DNA of 64,000 bases from the NCBI RefSeq assembly GCF_963576615.1, contig NC_088710.1, positions 5,436,001-5,500,000 of the forward strand, in the 5' to 3' direction. Below the pieces are notes generated by a model. It was not told where the DNA came from, searched no databases, and was given only the letters and a program-made list of their open reading frames with translations. Both the position numbers and the translations under genes were made by a program. This DNA is from Watersipora subatra. Lineage: Eukaryota; Bryozoa; Gymnolaemata; Cheilostomatida; Watersiporidae. Of this stretch, positions 55,050-64,000 are shown piece after piece; the stretch's first letter is position 1; each line of letters opens with the position of its first letter.

Positions 55050-55515
55050 TTTTAGAAAATTTTATCAGCGAGTATTGCAATTTTTTTTATCATTGACAAT
55101 TGTTTTTGATGTTTCAGTAGATCTGACTACCAGGATGTTTCAAGATTAAAATTAACAAAACTTGATTGCGGTTAAAACGATCAGAAGAAAAATATGTGCT
55201 GAAATTACGTCTCTAGTTGCGAGGCTGACTCTCTTTATTGATATCAGCTAGTGCTTTCAAGTTGCAACGTTATGTGTCTCTATTCTGTCTGACTCTTTGC
55301 CGAAGTCGCAACTAAAGAAGTTGTAATCACACTTTCAATTGAATCTGAGCATTTTAACTACGCTCGGATTTTGTCGATTTTACTCTTGAAACATCCTGAC
55401 AGTTAGATCACCTAAAACATCAAAAACAATCATAACTGATAGAAAAATACTGGTACATTCTTAAGTCTAAAGTGGTAAAGTCTACTAAAACTTTGTGTAA
55501 ACTTATCTTCAAGTC
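55050..55515. mobile_element. Foldback MITE, full copy
   Basis: Inverted arms like those of 48528-48978 (left TTTTTGATGTTTCAGTAGAT and GGATGTTTCAAGATTAAAAT; right CTCTTGAAACATCCTGACAG and ATCAAAAACAATCATAACTG), with a central region containing ATTGATATCAGCTAGTGC. Confidence 0.75.
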
Positions 55516-55689
55516 ATGCAGTATATTATATTATGTATTATATATCACACGTGAATAGCCAGTTTAATTTAATTTTCATGTATTTTTAGGTTTTGCTGCT
55601 GACTTCAATGGCTACACATACTTATCAAAGTAAGGTGTTTTGGAACTTAAAAATGGGAGTTGTCTCATTTTAAATTTAGTTTAGAAAGC

Positions 55690-55764
55690 TCCGCCCTCCA
55701 ATCATTGTCATAGTAGGATAGCTCCACCCAACGCTTTTAAATACATAGCTTCAGCCGGCTTCCT
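55690..55764 (+). promoter_or_regulatory. Promoter of the first mitochondrial creatine kinase gene
   Basis: CCAAT at 55698-55702 and a TATA-like TTTTAAATA at 55735-55743 lie just before the putative leader exon. A CCGCCC box sits at 55691-55696. The start site is inferred from position only. Confidence 0.5.
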
Positions 55765-55844
55765 CAGCGGCATTGCTCTCCAGGCGACAGAAGAGCTGCG
55801 TGTACTCCCTCTTCACTCCTACCTCTCCATATCCTGTCAACAAG
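55765..55844 (+). other. Putative 5' untranslated leader exon of the creatine kinase gene
   Basis: A GC-richer, pyrimidine-rich stretch ending in CAACAAG|gtaagc, a strong donor. No ATG in a useful frame. The next acceptor with coding sequence is at 57430. Inferred, not shown. Confidence 0.5.
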
Positions 55845-57430
55845 GTAAGCATAGGTATTGCATTATTGCGTACAACAATGGACAGCTTTGGGTTATAACT
55901 AACATAACAGTCTGTAGATGTGTGTGCGCTCGCTGACTTGCTTACAGGGAAGCTGAACTCTCCGGTAAGTTTTCTCCATCTTCAGAAACTGGCTTAGTTG
56001 CTTGTTTGACTGTGCAGGACTGGTCACTCGCATTGTACCTTGTGTGGGAGTTACTATGCATGCATTGTCAGTAGGCTGCCTGTCTAACTGCTGAGAGGAT
56101 GCTTGGGCTCACTGATGTGTGACATGGTGTGTTTGTCAGCTCCATCTGCTCTCTGGCATGTGGCAAGCTGTAGGGTGGCAAGCTAACGCATGTTTTGAGT
56201 ATTTGGCCGGTAGAGCTATAAATATATGAGATAAAAGGTTGCTGATATATGCTATAGTTTGTTGGCAAGTCGCGTGCCTGGGGACAAGCTATTACGTTTT
56301 CGTGCCGGTAATAAGCTGATCCTTGACACACATAACTTTGGAACCAACTCATTTGCATGGTCAGGCTAGAGTGTGAGGGGATATGTATATGTGTGTAGTT
56401 GTTACTGGGAGGTCCTCAAATCTTGCTGTCCCGGTTCCATTTTACCAAAGAGTTGAAAGTTTATTTGTAATTTCTTTGCTTGCGCTAGTGCAATTCGGTT
56501 GTCTCCTGTGTGAGTGTGTCAGTTGCAGCTGTTTCAATGTCTTCGATTTAAAACCTTTGCATTAGTGGCAAATGTCTATAGCCTGGGATCATGGGTCCAG
56601 CGGTGCATTCTTGTCTTGTCCTGTGATATAATTGATAAGATATTGCTGTAATAATGCTTGTCACGTAGTCACAAAATCAATCAATACACACCAAGTACTG
56701 CAGATAATATAAATAGCGGTGTAACAGGCCACTCGTGGCTTGCTTCAATTATCACTCTTATTGACTTATACTATCAGTGGCTGCATCAAGCGCCCGGCAA
56801 CATTGAGAATGTCAGGGTAAATACTGGGTCATCTGAGCAAGAATCAGTGTAATGTTATGGACTAGCCAAAGACTGACTCTATGACAACTGCAGCAGGTGT
56901 CTTGTAGTCTTGTTGCTGACTGGCAGCGATTGAATGATCACTAGCTTAGGTTTGGGTTATGTTGACTGGTTGCTTTGACTGTACGTCTGTTCGCAAAATG
57001 ATTTCTGTATTACACAGCCAGACAAAAGAAGTAGTTTGAAAAGTTTGAAATATCAACTAAGCCGTTGGCTGCCGCCTGCTGACAATTATTCTCTCTTGTT
57101 GTTGTAGCTTAGTTACATTCAGAATCGCTAGTCGTGCATGCGAGTGACACAAAAGCTCAGAGCCGGCCGGCAAACTCCCTTATCAATCATGAGCTGACGG
57201 CTTCAGGTCATTGATAATGTTTGGTTAGAGGCTGGCTGCGTAGCAAATAAGGAACTATGATTGAATTTGTAGCAGTGTTTGCCTGCTATACAGAGTTTGG
57301 CATTTGAGTTGTTAATGGATATCCTACTTTATGACTGATTCGCTTGCGGCTGTGTTTGCTCCTCAGGGGAGCTCTACTACATAAGGTTTTTTGTGTTTGG
57401 TTTTGATGTGAGCTCTTGTTCTGTTTTTAG

Positions 57431-57643
57431 AAGATGTCAAGTTTCAAGAAGCTGATCGGCACAGGCGGTCTGGCCGTCGCTGGCCTGCTTGGCGGAGGCG
57501 CTGCCTTGACGATGAGTGGTGACCCCGCTCATGCCCGTAACCAGTTTGCCACCTACGGAGGACAGTTCATGTTCCCTGCAAGCTCCAACTTCCCAGACCT
57601 TCGTAAACACAACAACTTTATGGCTAAAGTTCTCAACCCGGAG
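57431..57643 (+). CDS. CKMT: CKMT exon with start codon and targeting sequence
   Basis: Acceptor gtttttag, three leader bases, ATG at 57434, 70 codons ending NPE, donor GAG|gtgggt, phase 0. Corresponds exactly to 62693-62878 of the second gene. Confidence 0.93.
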
Positions 57644-60600
57644 GTGGGTGCTCTATAGTCTGTATAGTGTCTGTAGATTGGGTAGCTGATTAGCCAATGG
57701 GACAAGCATTATAGCTGCTCTGTCGTTCAGCAGATGGTCTTGATTTGAACGAAACTGTTGAGTTAATAAACGCTCTTATCTTGTTTCTCTGTTGTATCCG
57801 CCTATTACTGCTTTCAGGTTTAATATACAGTAACTATTGCTATCCAACTTGTGCCGGATAATTCAGTTTGGCATCAGTTTTGTGTCACGGCGACGTCAAA
57901 TACCACTGAGTCTGCCTCTACTGAAGGCAGTCTCTTTTATTTATATTGCATCATATAGGATGAAACAAATAAGCAGTTGTCTTCAATCATTCAAGTTGAT
58001 AAACAGAGGGGTGTAATTTGAAGCAAATGTTTGTGGTTTCAGTTTATTGCATGCTAATAAGTGAAGTACGACTGTCACCGGTTTGTTCTCTATAGATGTA
58101 CAGTAAATTGCGAGACAAGACGACTCCGCGTGGCTGGACTTTGGATGGCTGCATACAGACAGGAGTAGACAATCCCGGACATCCATTCATCATGACCGTT
58201 GGCTGCGTAGCTGGAGATGAAGAGTCATATGAGGTTGGCACCCCTTACCGTAGGCTTACTCGCTGCAGATTGTCACTGGTAACTGATAAAGTGGTTTTTG
58301 CTGCAGATATTATCCTATATGCAGCAGTCGTTGCTCCTATTTTTAGGTATTCGCTGACTTCTTCGATAAGGTGATAGATGAGAGGCATGGTGGCTACAAG
58401 CCCTGGGACAAGCACCCCACAGACCTTGACTACACTAAGATCAAAGGGGGCTGCTTTGATGAGAAGTGAGTGTATACACTATACACTTTGTTCAATTCAC
58501 TAGGCTACCATCTTCACCGCTACCTTCGCTTATGTTTTCAATTTCAAACTGATTGTTATTGTGTTAACATGCAGCTATTAGCAAGAAGGCAATAGCATTT
58601 ATGGAATCCTTTCTTATCACTTTTATATCCGGATTAGTGGCAGCATAACTGTTAGTTAAAAACATTGAAATGATCGACTTGAATATGCCCTGTCTCTGGT
58701 TGTATTTCAAGTTGAGATGAAATGAATATTTTTAGTGATAGCCTGATAAGAAAAAGGGTTAAGTGATGATTTATGAAGTTTTCGCATAGAAGATCGTAAT
58801 TTTCATGGAGCTGTTCACCTTTGTTATAATATTACCGTAACAGTGCTCTACATGAGTTTTTGATGTCTCTAGGGGATTGCAAATATTTCTGGGAGTTGAT
58901 CAAGAAGATTATTATGTTGTTCTATTTCAAGTTTTCAAACTTTGAACATTATACTTTCTCTCGTGTAAAGCGACTGCCAATGAAGACCTTGCGGGCAGTA
59001 CATGCGTTATGTACAACATGAGTTGCATGAAACGTTATAGTTGTGCCACCTAAACTACTGATTGTGGTTCAACTCAACCAATCATGGCTGACCTTCTACA
59101 TATACTCTTGGGAGTGAACTGCATGCACTCATGAGAGCAAAAAATATACTTGTCAAAATATCTTTTGGAGTTTGCTTATAATGAGAAACCAATCAGGAAC
59201 GTGTGAATTTTCGATGTAATCTACTGGAGGAAATTATAAATGCGGTAAGCCATGAGGAGCATTGGGACCTGGTACTTGAGGTTGGACACCAACTATCTCT
59301 CTCGGCTCACTTGCTGTGTTTTCACTCATCATCATAGACATGGTTGTGAGGCTTCATGTTTCATATCGACCTGCTACCTCCTGCGTTGCTCACCGAGTCT
59401 GGTCTATTTCCTAGGTATGTGCTTTCTTCAAGAGTCCGCACCGGTAGGTCAATTCGTGGCCTCAGTCTACCACCAGCATGCAGCAGGGCGGAGAGGAGAG
59501 AAGTGGAAAGGGTGGTCGTGGATGCCCTAAACAATCTCCAGGGTGAATTCAAGGGCCGCTATTTCCCTCTTAGCAACATGACAGATGAGGAACAGGACAA
59601 ACTAATCGAAGTAAGCTTTGTTCTATTGATTGACCTACCAAACAGGTATTAATCGGGTTAATACTTCTTGAGTAGGGTGTTAGGATTTGTCCTCTCATTG
59701 TATATACTTAACCCTGCAATTAGAGTTATTGCACTCTTCTTCTTGTAGCTATCACGTGCTTCCTTAGCTATATAATGCCCTGACAGCTCAATGTTAGAGA
59801 TTTACTATGTATAACTGTCTCAAGATAGTGTCAATTGCTGTTTGCAAGAATCTATGAGCTTGCAGTTTATTAGTACATCTGCAAATATTCGGTGTAATTT
59901 CGTCTGTTGTATCTTGTGGCACTGCTATTGTACAGCAATAAGGCTTCAGCTTGTGAACTCTGCGTGTCTATGAATATGCCAGGAAGTTGCCAGATGTTTC
60001 CGTTTGGTCAGTGAAGATTTACTTTTGATGGATATTCATTTATGCCATTTCAGCTTCATTTTTAACATTCGTTTGTTTTAGGATCACTTCCTGTTTGACA
60101 AGCCTGTTTCCCCTCTCCTGCTTGCGTCAGGTATGGCCCGAGACTGGCCTGATGGCCGAGGTATCTGGCACAACGATGCTAAAACCTTCCTCGTCTGGAT
60201 CAATGAGGAGGACCACACACGTCTGATTTCCATGCAGAAGGGTGGAAATATCGGACAGGTGTTTGAGCGATTCTGCAGAGGCCTCAACCTGGTAATTTGT
60301 GTTTATATTATTTTTTCCTAATTAAATATCACACTGGCTTTAGTTGAAATTATAAGTTTTCAGCATATTTCCTTGTTATTGACGCAAATTATTTTGCTCG
60401 TGCGACTGATATTTCAACAATAACCAAATATTTTTGATATCGCATTTTACTTTCTTATCAATGTGTGGCTGTTGGTTTAGATCCAACTATGAATAATATA
60501 TTAAAAGTGGTGCAAACCATTACAGACATAGATTTATGTTTGCGAAGCTATATATGCAAGAACGTCTACCCTATATGTTAGTGTCATCGATAAAGCTTTG

Positions 60601-62195
60601 ATTGTTTTGGTGGTAGAAAATTGAAAAAGTAATTTCAACTATGGCTAGTTTAAGGCAATGAGAATATTATTTAGCATCTTAATTAGCTTGCTATGATGCT
60701 TTGGTATATATGTAATGCTGCAAAACTTGCAAGAAAAGAAAACTCCTTATATCACAAATGCTCGCACATGCTTTAGGTGGAGAATGAGATTAGAAAGAAG
60801 GGCTGGGAGTATATGTGGAACGAGCACTTGGGATATGTCCTTACCTGCCCATCCAACCTGGGCACTGGTATGAGGGCTGGAGTACACATCAAGATCCCCA
60901 ACCTCTGCAAGGTAGGCATTTACTCCTCTAGCTCTTTCGTCGACGGGTGATGCTTCCTACTGCCCTACGCGCGTTTATAATGGTCGCTATGAATCATTCT
61001 CAGACTGTAACCATTTCCTTTTACAGGACCCACGATTTGATCAGTTCCTCAGCAACATGAAGTTGCAGAAGCGTGGCACCGGAGGAGTGGACACCGCTGC
61101 TGTCGGAGGCACTTACGACATTTCCAATTCTGATCGTCTTGGCAAATCTGAGGTAGCTAATGCTTTCTGTCACAAACAAACCCGAGACCAAATAACAACT
61201 GCGTTCATTGATTTGGGAGTTGTCATATCATGTCATGTCCAAGTTAAATTTCCGAACTTTTTGTAGTTTGTAGCAAAAACTAGCATGTGTAGGATTTATA
61301 AAACATGTTTTACAAATAAAAAACAATTACAGTAATTTTTACAAATAATTCGTAATTTATCAGTTTATATTTAAGTATAAAGTCATTTTTATTGGCTCAT
61401 GAGTGAAGTTGCACTATGAACACTAAAAGTTGAGATGATGGAAGGTTCAGCTTACGTATGCTAGCAGTAAGATGCTTAAAATATGCTCCATACATATTGT
61501 ATTTAGACCTTTATTCATATCAGTCGTTAGATTGGCTGCCAAAAGCTTTGAAATATCAACATAGAGATAAATAGATGCGTTGAGTTGTGATAGCTCGTTG
61601 AGTTGTGATAGCTCGGTGTCACAACTGGGACAGCTGATGAATTAGTTGCAACAACAGGTGTTAGCAGGTAGCTGAGTTGTGATAGCTCGATGTCACAACT
61701 GGGACAGCTGATGAGTTAGCTGCAACAACAGTTGTTAGCAGGTAGCTGAGTTGTGATAGCTCGATGTCACAACTGGGACAGCTGATGAGTTAGTTGCAAC
61801 AACAGGTGTTCGCAGGTAGCTGAGTTGTGATAGCTCGATGTCACAACTGGGACAGCTGATGAGTTAGTTGCAACAACAGGTGTTAGCAGGTAGCTGAGTT
61901 GTGATAGCTCGATGTCACAACTGGGACAGCTGATGAGTTAGTTGCAACAATAGGTGTTAGCAGGTAGCTGAGTTGTGATAGCTCGATGTCACAACTGGGA
62001 CAGCTGATGAGTTAGTTGCAACAACAGGTGTTAGCAGGTAGCTGAGTTGTGATAACTTGATTGTGTCGGTTTTAGGTTGAGCTTATGCAAGTCCTCATTG
62101 ATGGCGTACAGGCGATGATTAAGATGGAAAAAGACCTAGAAAGGAATAAGTCAATAGACAGCTATTTCAAGTCGGACAAGAAGAGGTGGGCATAG
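57431..62195 (+). CDS. CKMT: Mitochondrial creatine kinase, complete coding region in eight exons
   Basis: Coding starts at ATG 57434. Exons: 57431-57643, 58096-58233, 58347-58465, 59415-59610, 60082-60291, 60777-60911, 61027-61152, 62076-62195. All join in phase to 417 residues, the length of vertebrate mitochondrial creatine kinase precursors. The N-terminus ([20 protein letters not shown]) is a basic-hydrophobic mitochondrial targeting sequence. The phosphagen-kinase N domain follows ([11 protein letters not shown]), then [18 protein letters not shown], the NEED loop ([13 protein letters not shown], Glu 263-264) and the reactive cysteine in [13 protein letters not shown] (Cys 315). The enzyme transfers phosphate from ATP to creatine in the intermembrane space. 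The CPSNLGTG context and DNPGHP are those of creatine rather than arginine kinases, but a related phosphagen substrate is not excluded. It is followed about 500 bp downstream by a second copy. Confidence 0.95.
58096..58233 (+). CDS. CKMT: CKMT exon, residues 71-116
   Basis: Acceptor ctctatag, reads [18 protein letters not shown] then [13 protein letters not shown] to DEESYE. Donor GAG|gttggc. Confidence 0.93.
58347..58465 (+). CDS. CKMT: CKMT exon, residues 117-156
   Basis: Acceptor tttttag, [17 protein letters not shown] to GGCFDE, donor AA|gtgagt, phase 2. Confidence 0.93.
59415..59610 (+). CDS. CKMT: CKMT exon, residues 156-221
   Basis: Acceptor tttcctag, [20 protein letters not shown] to DEEQDKLIE, donor GAA|gtaagc. 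Confidence 0.94.
60082..60291 (+). CDS. CKMT: CKMT exon, residues 222-291
   Basis: Acceptor gttttag, [20 protein letters not shown], then [18 protein letters not shown] to FCRGLNL. Holds the acidic NEED loop of the active site. Confidence 0.94.
60777..60911 (+). CDS. CKMT: CKMT exon with reactive cysteine
   Basis: Acceptor tgctttag, [20 protein letters not shown] then [20 protein letters not shown] to NLCK. Cys 315 is the conserved reactive cysteine. Confidence 0.95.
61027..61152 (+). CDS. CKMT: CKMT exon, residues 337-378
   Basis: Acceptor ttttacag, [20 protein letters not shown] to DRLGKSE, including the [12 protein letters not shown] loop. Donor GAG|gtagct. Confidence 0.94.
61579..62070 (+). 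repeat. 74-bp minisatellite in the last CKMT intron
   Basis: Six full copies and a partial one of a 74-bp unit (GCTGAGTTGTGATAGCTCGA, then CACAACTGGGACAGCTGATG). Consecutive CAGCTG positions 61631, 61705, 61779, 61853, 61927 and 62001 give the exact period. The array runs to within a few bases of the acceptor of the last exon (exon begins 62076). Confidence 0.95.
62076..62195 (+). CDS. CKMT: CKMT last coding exon
   Basis: Acceptor ggttttag, [20 protein letters not shown] to KKRWA and stop TAG at 62193-62195. The basic Lys/Arg-rich tail fits the membrane-binding C-terminus known for mitochondrial creatine kinases. Confidence 0.92.
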   Translation, partial: VELMQVLIDGVQAMIKMEKDLERNKSIDSYFKSDKKRWA

Positions 62196-62372
62196 ACAGA
62201 CCTACCCCTACCACAGACCAGCTCAATTTTTAAAGATCTAGACAAATAACATATTTTCCTGTATCATTGTATCGCTGTGTTTTAATAATTGTAAAATGGC
62301 AACCTAGCGGATTGTTTGTGTGTTCAGCTATGCAATGAATCTCTTGTGATTTTGTGAACATCCAACTTTAGA

Positions 62373-62378
62373 AATAAA
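62373..62378 (+). other. Polyadenylation signal of the first CKMT gene
   Basis: AATAAA 178 bp after the stop codon, followed by a GT-rich stretch (TGTTGTTTAT). Confidence 0.6.
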
Positions 62379-62692
62379 CCTGTTGTTTATAGTCAGATTC
62401 GTTCACCTCATTCTGTCAATCCACTTTTCGTTCACCATCAGCATTTGCTACACAAAGATGTACGTACATATACAGATTTGCTCTTCATTTATTTGTGCCA
62501 AATTAGAAGTTGTCTTTCCATGCAGCAGCTATTTGGTAGTGTCCAAGTCTGTACATTCAAATAAATATACAAAGTTGTGCAAATACTAGCGAAATAAGCC
62601 CATGAAAGTTTCACTGTCTGGAATTCATTGTTAACATTAGTGACATACCCTGCTGTAGGCAGGCACTGAATAAAAAATTTACATTTGCTAAA

Positions 62693-62878
62693 ATGTCAGG
62701 ATATTTTGGAAAGCTGTTATCAGGAGGAGTGGCAATAGGTGGTGTGACAGCTGTCCTTGGCGGTGCTACTGTCTACGCTCATGTACCGTTTTCTACTCAC
62801 GAAATGTATCCTGCCAGCGCCAACTTTCCAGACCTTCACAAACACCATAACTACATGGCAAGGGTGCTAACACCAGAG
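62693..62878 (+). CDS. CKMT: First coding exon of a second mitochondrial creatine kinase gene
   Basis: Sixty-two codons from ATG 62693: targeting sequence MSGYFGKLLSGGVAIGGVTA, then MYPASANFPDLHKHHNYMAR to LTPE, donor GAG|gtatgt, phase 0. This is the same boundary as exon 57431-57643. The kinase start (PASxNFPDLxKHxNxMAxVLxPE) is strongly conserved and the targeting parts have diverged. Only this exon is in the window. A possible acceptor (gctgtag) lies at 62658, so a leader exon upstream is plausible. Whether the rest of the gene is intact cannot be seen. Confidence 0.88.
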
Positions 62879-63290
62879 GTATGTTATTACATAGTGAGTG
62901 TTAACACTAGAAGTATGTTGATATGTAGTGAGTGTTAACACTAAGGATATGTTATATAGTGAGAGTGTTAACACCATAGGTATGTTATTGCAAAGTGCGA
63001 GTGTTAGCACTATAGTTATGTGATTACATAGTGTTAACGCCACAGACAATATTACGGAGTACAAATGTCAACACCAGAGATATGTTATTACAAATTATGG
63101 CCACCAGGTGTTTGTCATTACATGGTGAAAGTGTTAACATCAGTGGTATGTTATTACATAGTGATTATGTTAACACTGAAGTATGGTAAAAGTTTTGACA
63201 CCAGATGTATGTTGTTACATGGTAAGATTGCTAAGACCAAAGGTATGTTATTATATTTGCCCAAAGTGCTAACCGTGGAGCTATGGTGTT
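62860..63290 (+). repeat. Degenerate tandem repeat seeded by an exon-intron junction
   Basis: About ten imperfect units of roughly 35-50 bp resemble the end of the preceding exon plus the start of its intron (GTGCTAACACCAGAG followed by GTATGTTATTACATAGTG). Several units keep a donor-like AG|GTATGT (for example near 62977 and 63240). Confidence 0.75.
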
Positions 63291-63409
63291 AATTGTTATT
63301 TTAGCATTTGATCCATGGATGCAGAGATAGTTCATGGTCAATGAACTGTGCAAACTAATTGACTAAAAAGCGCTCACAAAGTGAAAATGGGAGTAATAGT
63401 AGAACATGT

Positions 63410-63545
63410 ATATTAGAGATTTGGAATATCATTGTTATACTAAAATCATATTTCTATTAGAGATTTGGAATATCATTGTTATACTAAAATCATTTTTCTA
63501 TTATAGATTTGGAATATCATTGTTATACTAAAATGATTTTTCTAT
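63410..63545. repeat. 44-bp tandem repeat, three copies
   Basis: AGAGATTTGGAATATCATTG recurs at 63415, 63459 and 63503 (the last with one change), giving an exact 44-bp period. Confidence 0.92.
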
Positions 63546-64000
63546 GTCTTATTAGGCTAGTTCATTTTTAAAAGTTTTGCCATTTCTGCGATTTAATCAT
63601 TTCAAAATGATTAACACGTTGCACACACTAGGATTAGGAAGAACCGCTATATGGTCGGTAAACAAGTTTGTTCATTAATAAGGCCTCATAGATTTGATAT
63701 TCATGAATTTATCACTTGTAGCTTTGAAAATCTCAACATTCATTGAGAGAGCACAACTTTTAAATCACAGAACCTTTGTTAATTCAAGACAATTCATGAT
63801 TTAGTAACGCTTATTCTACACTAGTGCACTGGCAAATTAGATATGAAAAAGCTGACAGGTACTGCTTATTAAAACACACGTAGCTGCCCATTACGGTGGA
63901 AAATGACCAAAACAAAATAAAAATGACACGAGAGAGTGAGTCATGTATCTAATCACTGAACAACAATCAAAGTTAGACAGTTGTAGTAAGTGCTGGGAAG
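63546..64000 (+). other. Intron of the second CKMT gene, unassigned
   Basis: No second coding exon is recognised before the window ends. Confidence 0.5.

Overview
The window is eukaryotic nuclear DNA from an animal. It is AT-rich, with spliced genes, GT-AG introns, animal-type gene families (OSGIN, RBM48, mitochondrial creatine kinase), tRNA-derived SINEs, and many short DNA transposons with clean target-site duplications. Tandem mitochondrial creatine kinase genes and a compact Ty3/gypsy element of about 4.7 kb suggest a marine invertebrate, perhaps a lophotrochozoan such as a mollusc or bryozoan. The sequence alone does not settle the phylum.

Layout. 104-4809: a young, nearly whole Ty3/gypsy LTR retrotransposon with a 5-bp target duplication. 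5.2-11.5 kb: no convincing host gene, but palindromes, two SINE heads, a mariner-like remnant, a 259-bp tandem duplication and a foldback element. 11.9-16.1 kb: a long inverted-repeat structure. Its loop and right arm hold a minus-strand split reading frame of three exons in consistent phase; the product is not recognised, and a third copy of the arm lies at 33.7-35.3 kb. 16.5-17.6 kb: a 32-bp minisatellite. 17.8-18.0 kb: a GC-richer island with CRE-like and antioxidant-response-like motifs.

Host genes, all on the plus strand: OSGIN (six coding exons, 20216-36519); RBM48 (four coding exons found, 38648-48391, probably one more downstream); a complete mitochondrial creatine kinase gene (eight coding exons, 57434-62195, with an upstream leader exon); and the first coding exon of a second, tandem mitochondrial creatine kinase gene (62693-62878) that runs off the window. 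They are not an operon. OSGIN is a predicted flavoprotein of the oxidative-stress response, RBM48 acts in the minor spliceosome, and mitochondrial creatine kinase makes phosphocreatine.

The introns carry most of the mobile DNA. OSGIN intron 5 has a 14-bp tandem array, a CACTA-like element, a SINE and the third inverted-repeat arm. RBM48 intron 2 has a Harbinger-like MITE. RBM48 intron 3 has a mariner-like MITE and a piggyBac-derived element interrupted by a hAT element, followed by a second TTAA element sharing one TTAA with the first. In the creatine kinase genes, one minisatellite abuts a splice acceptor and another appears to have been seeded by an exon-intron junction.
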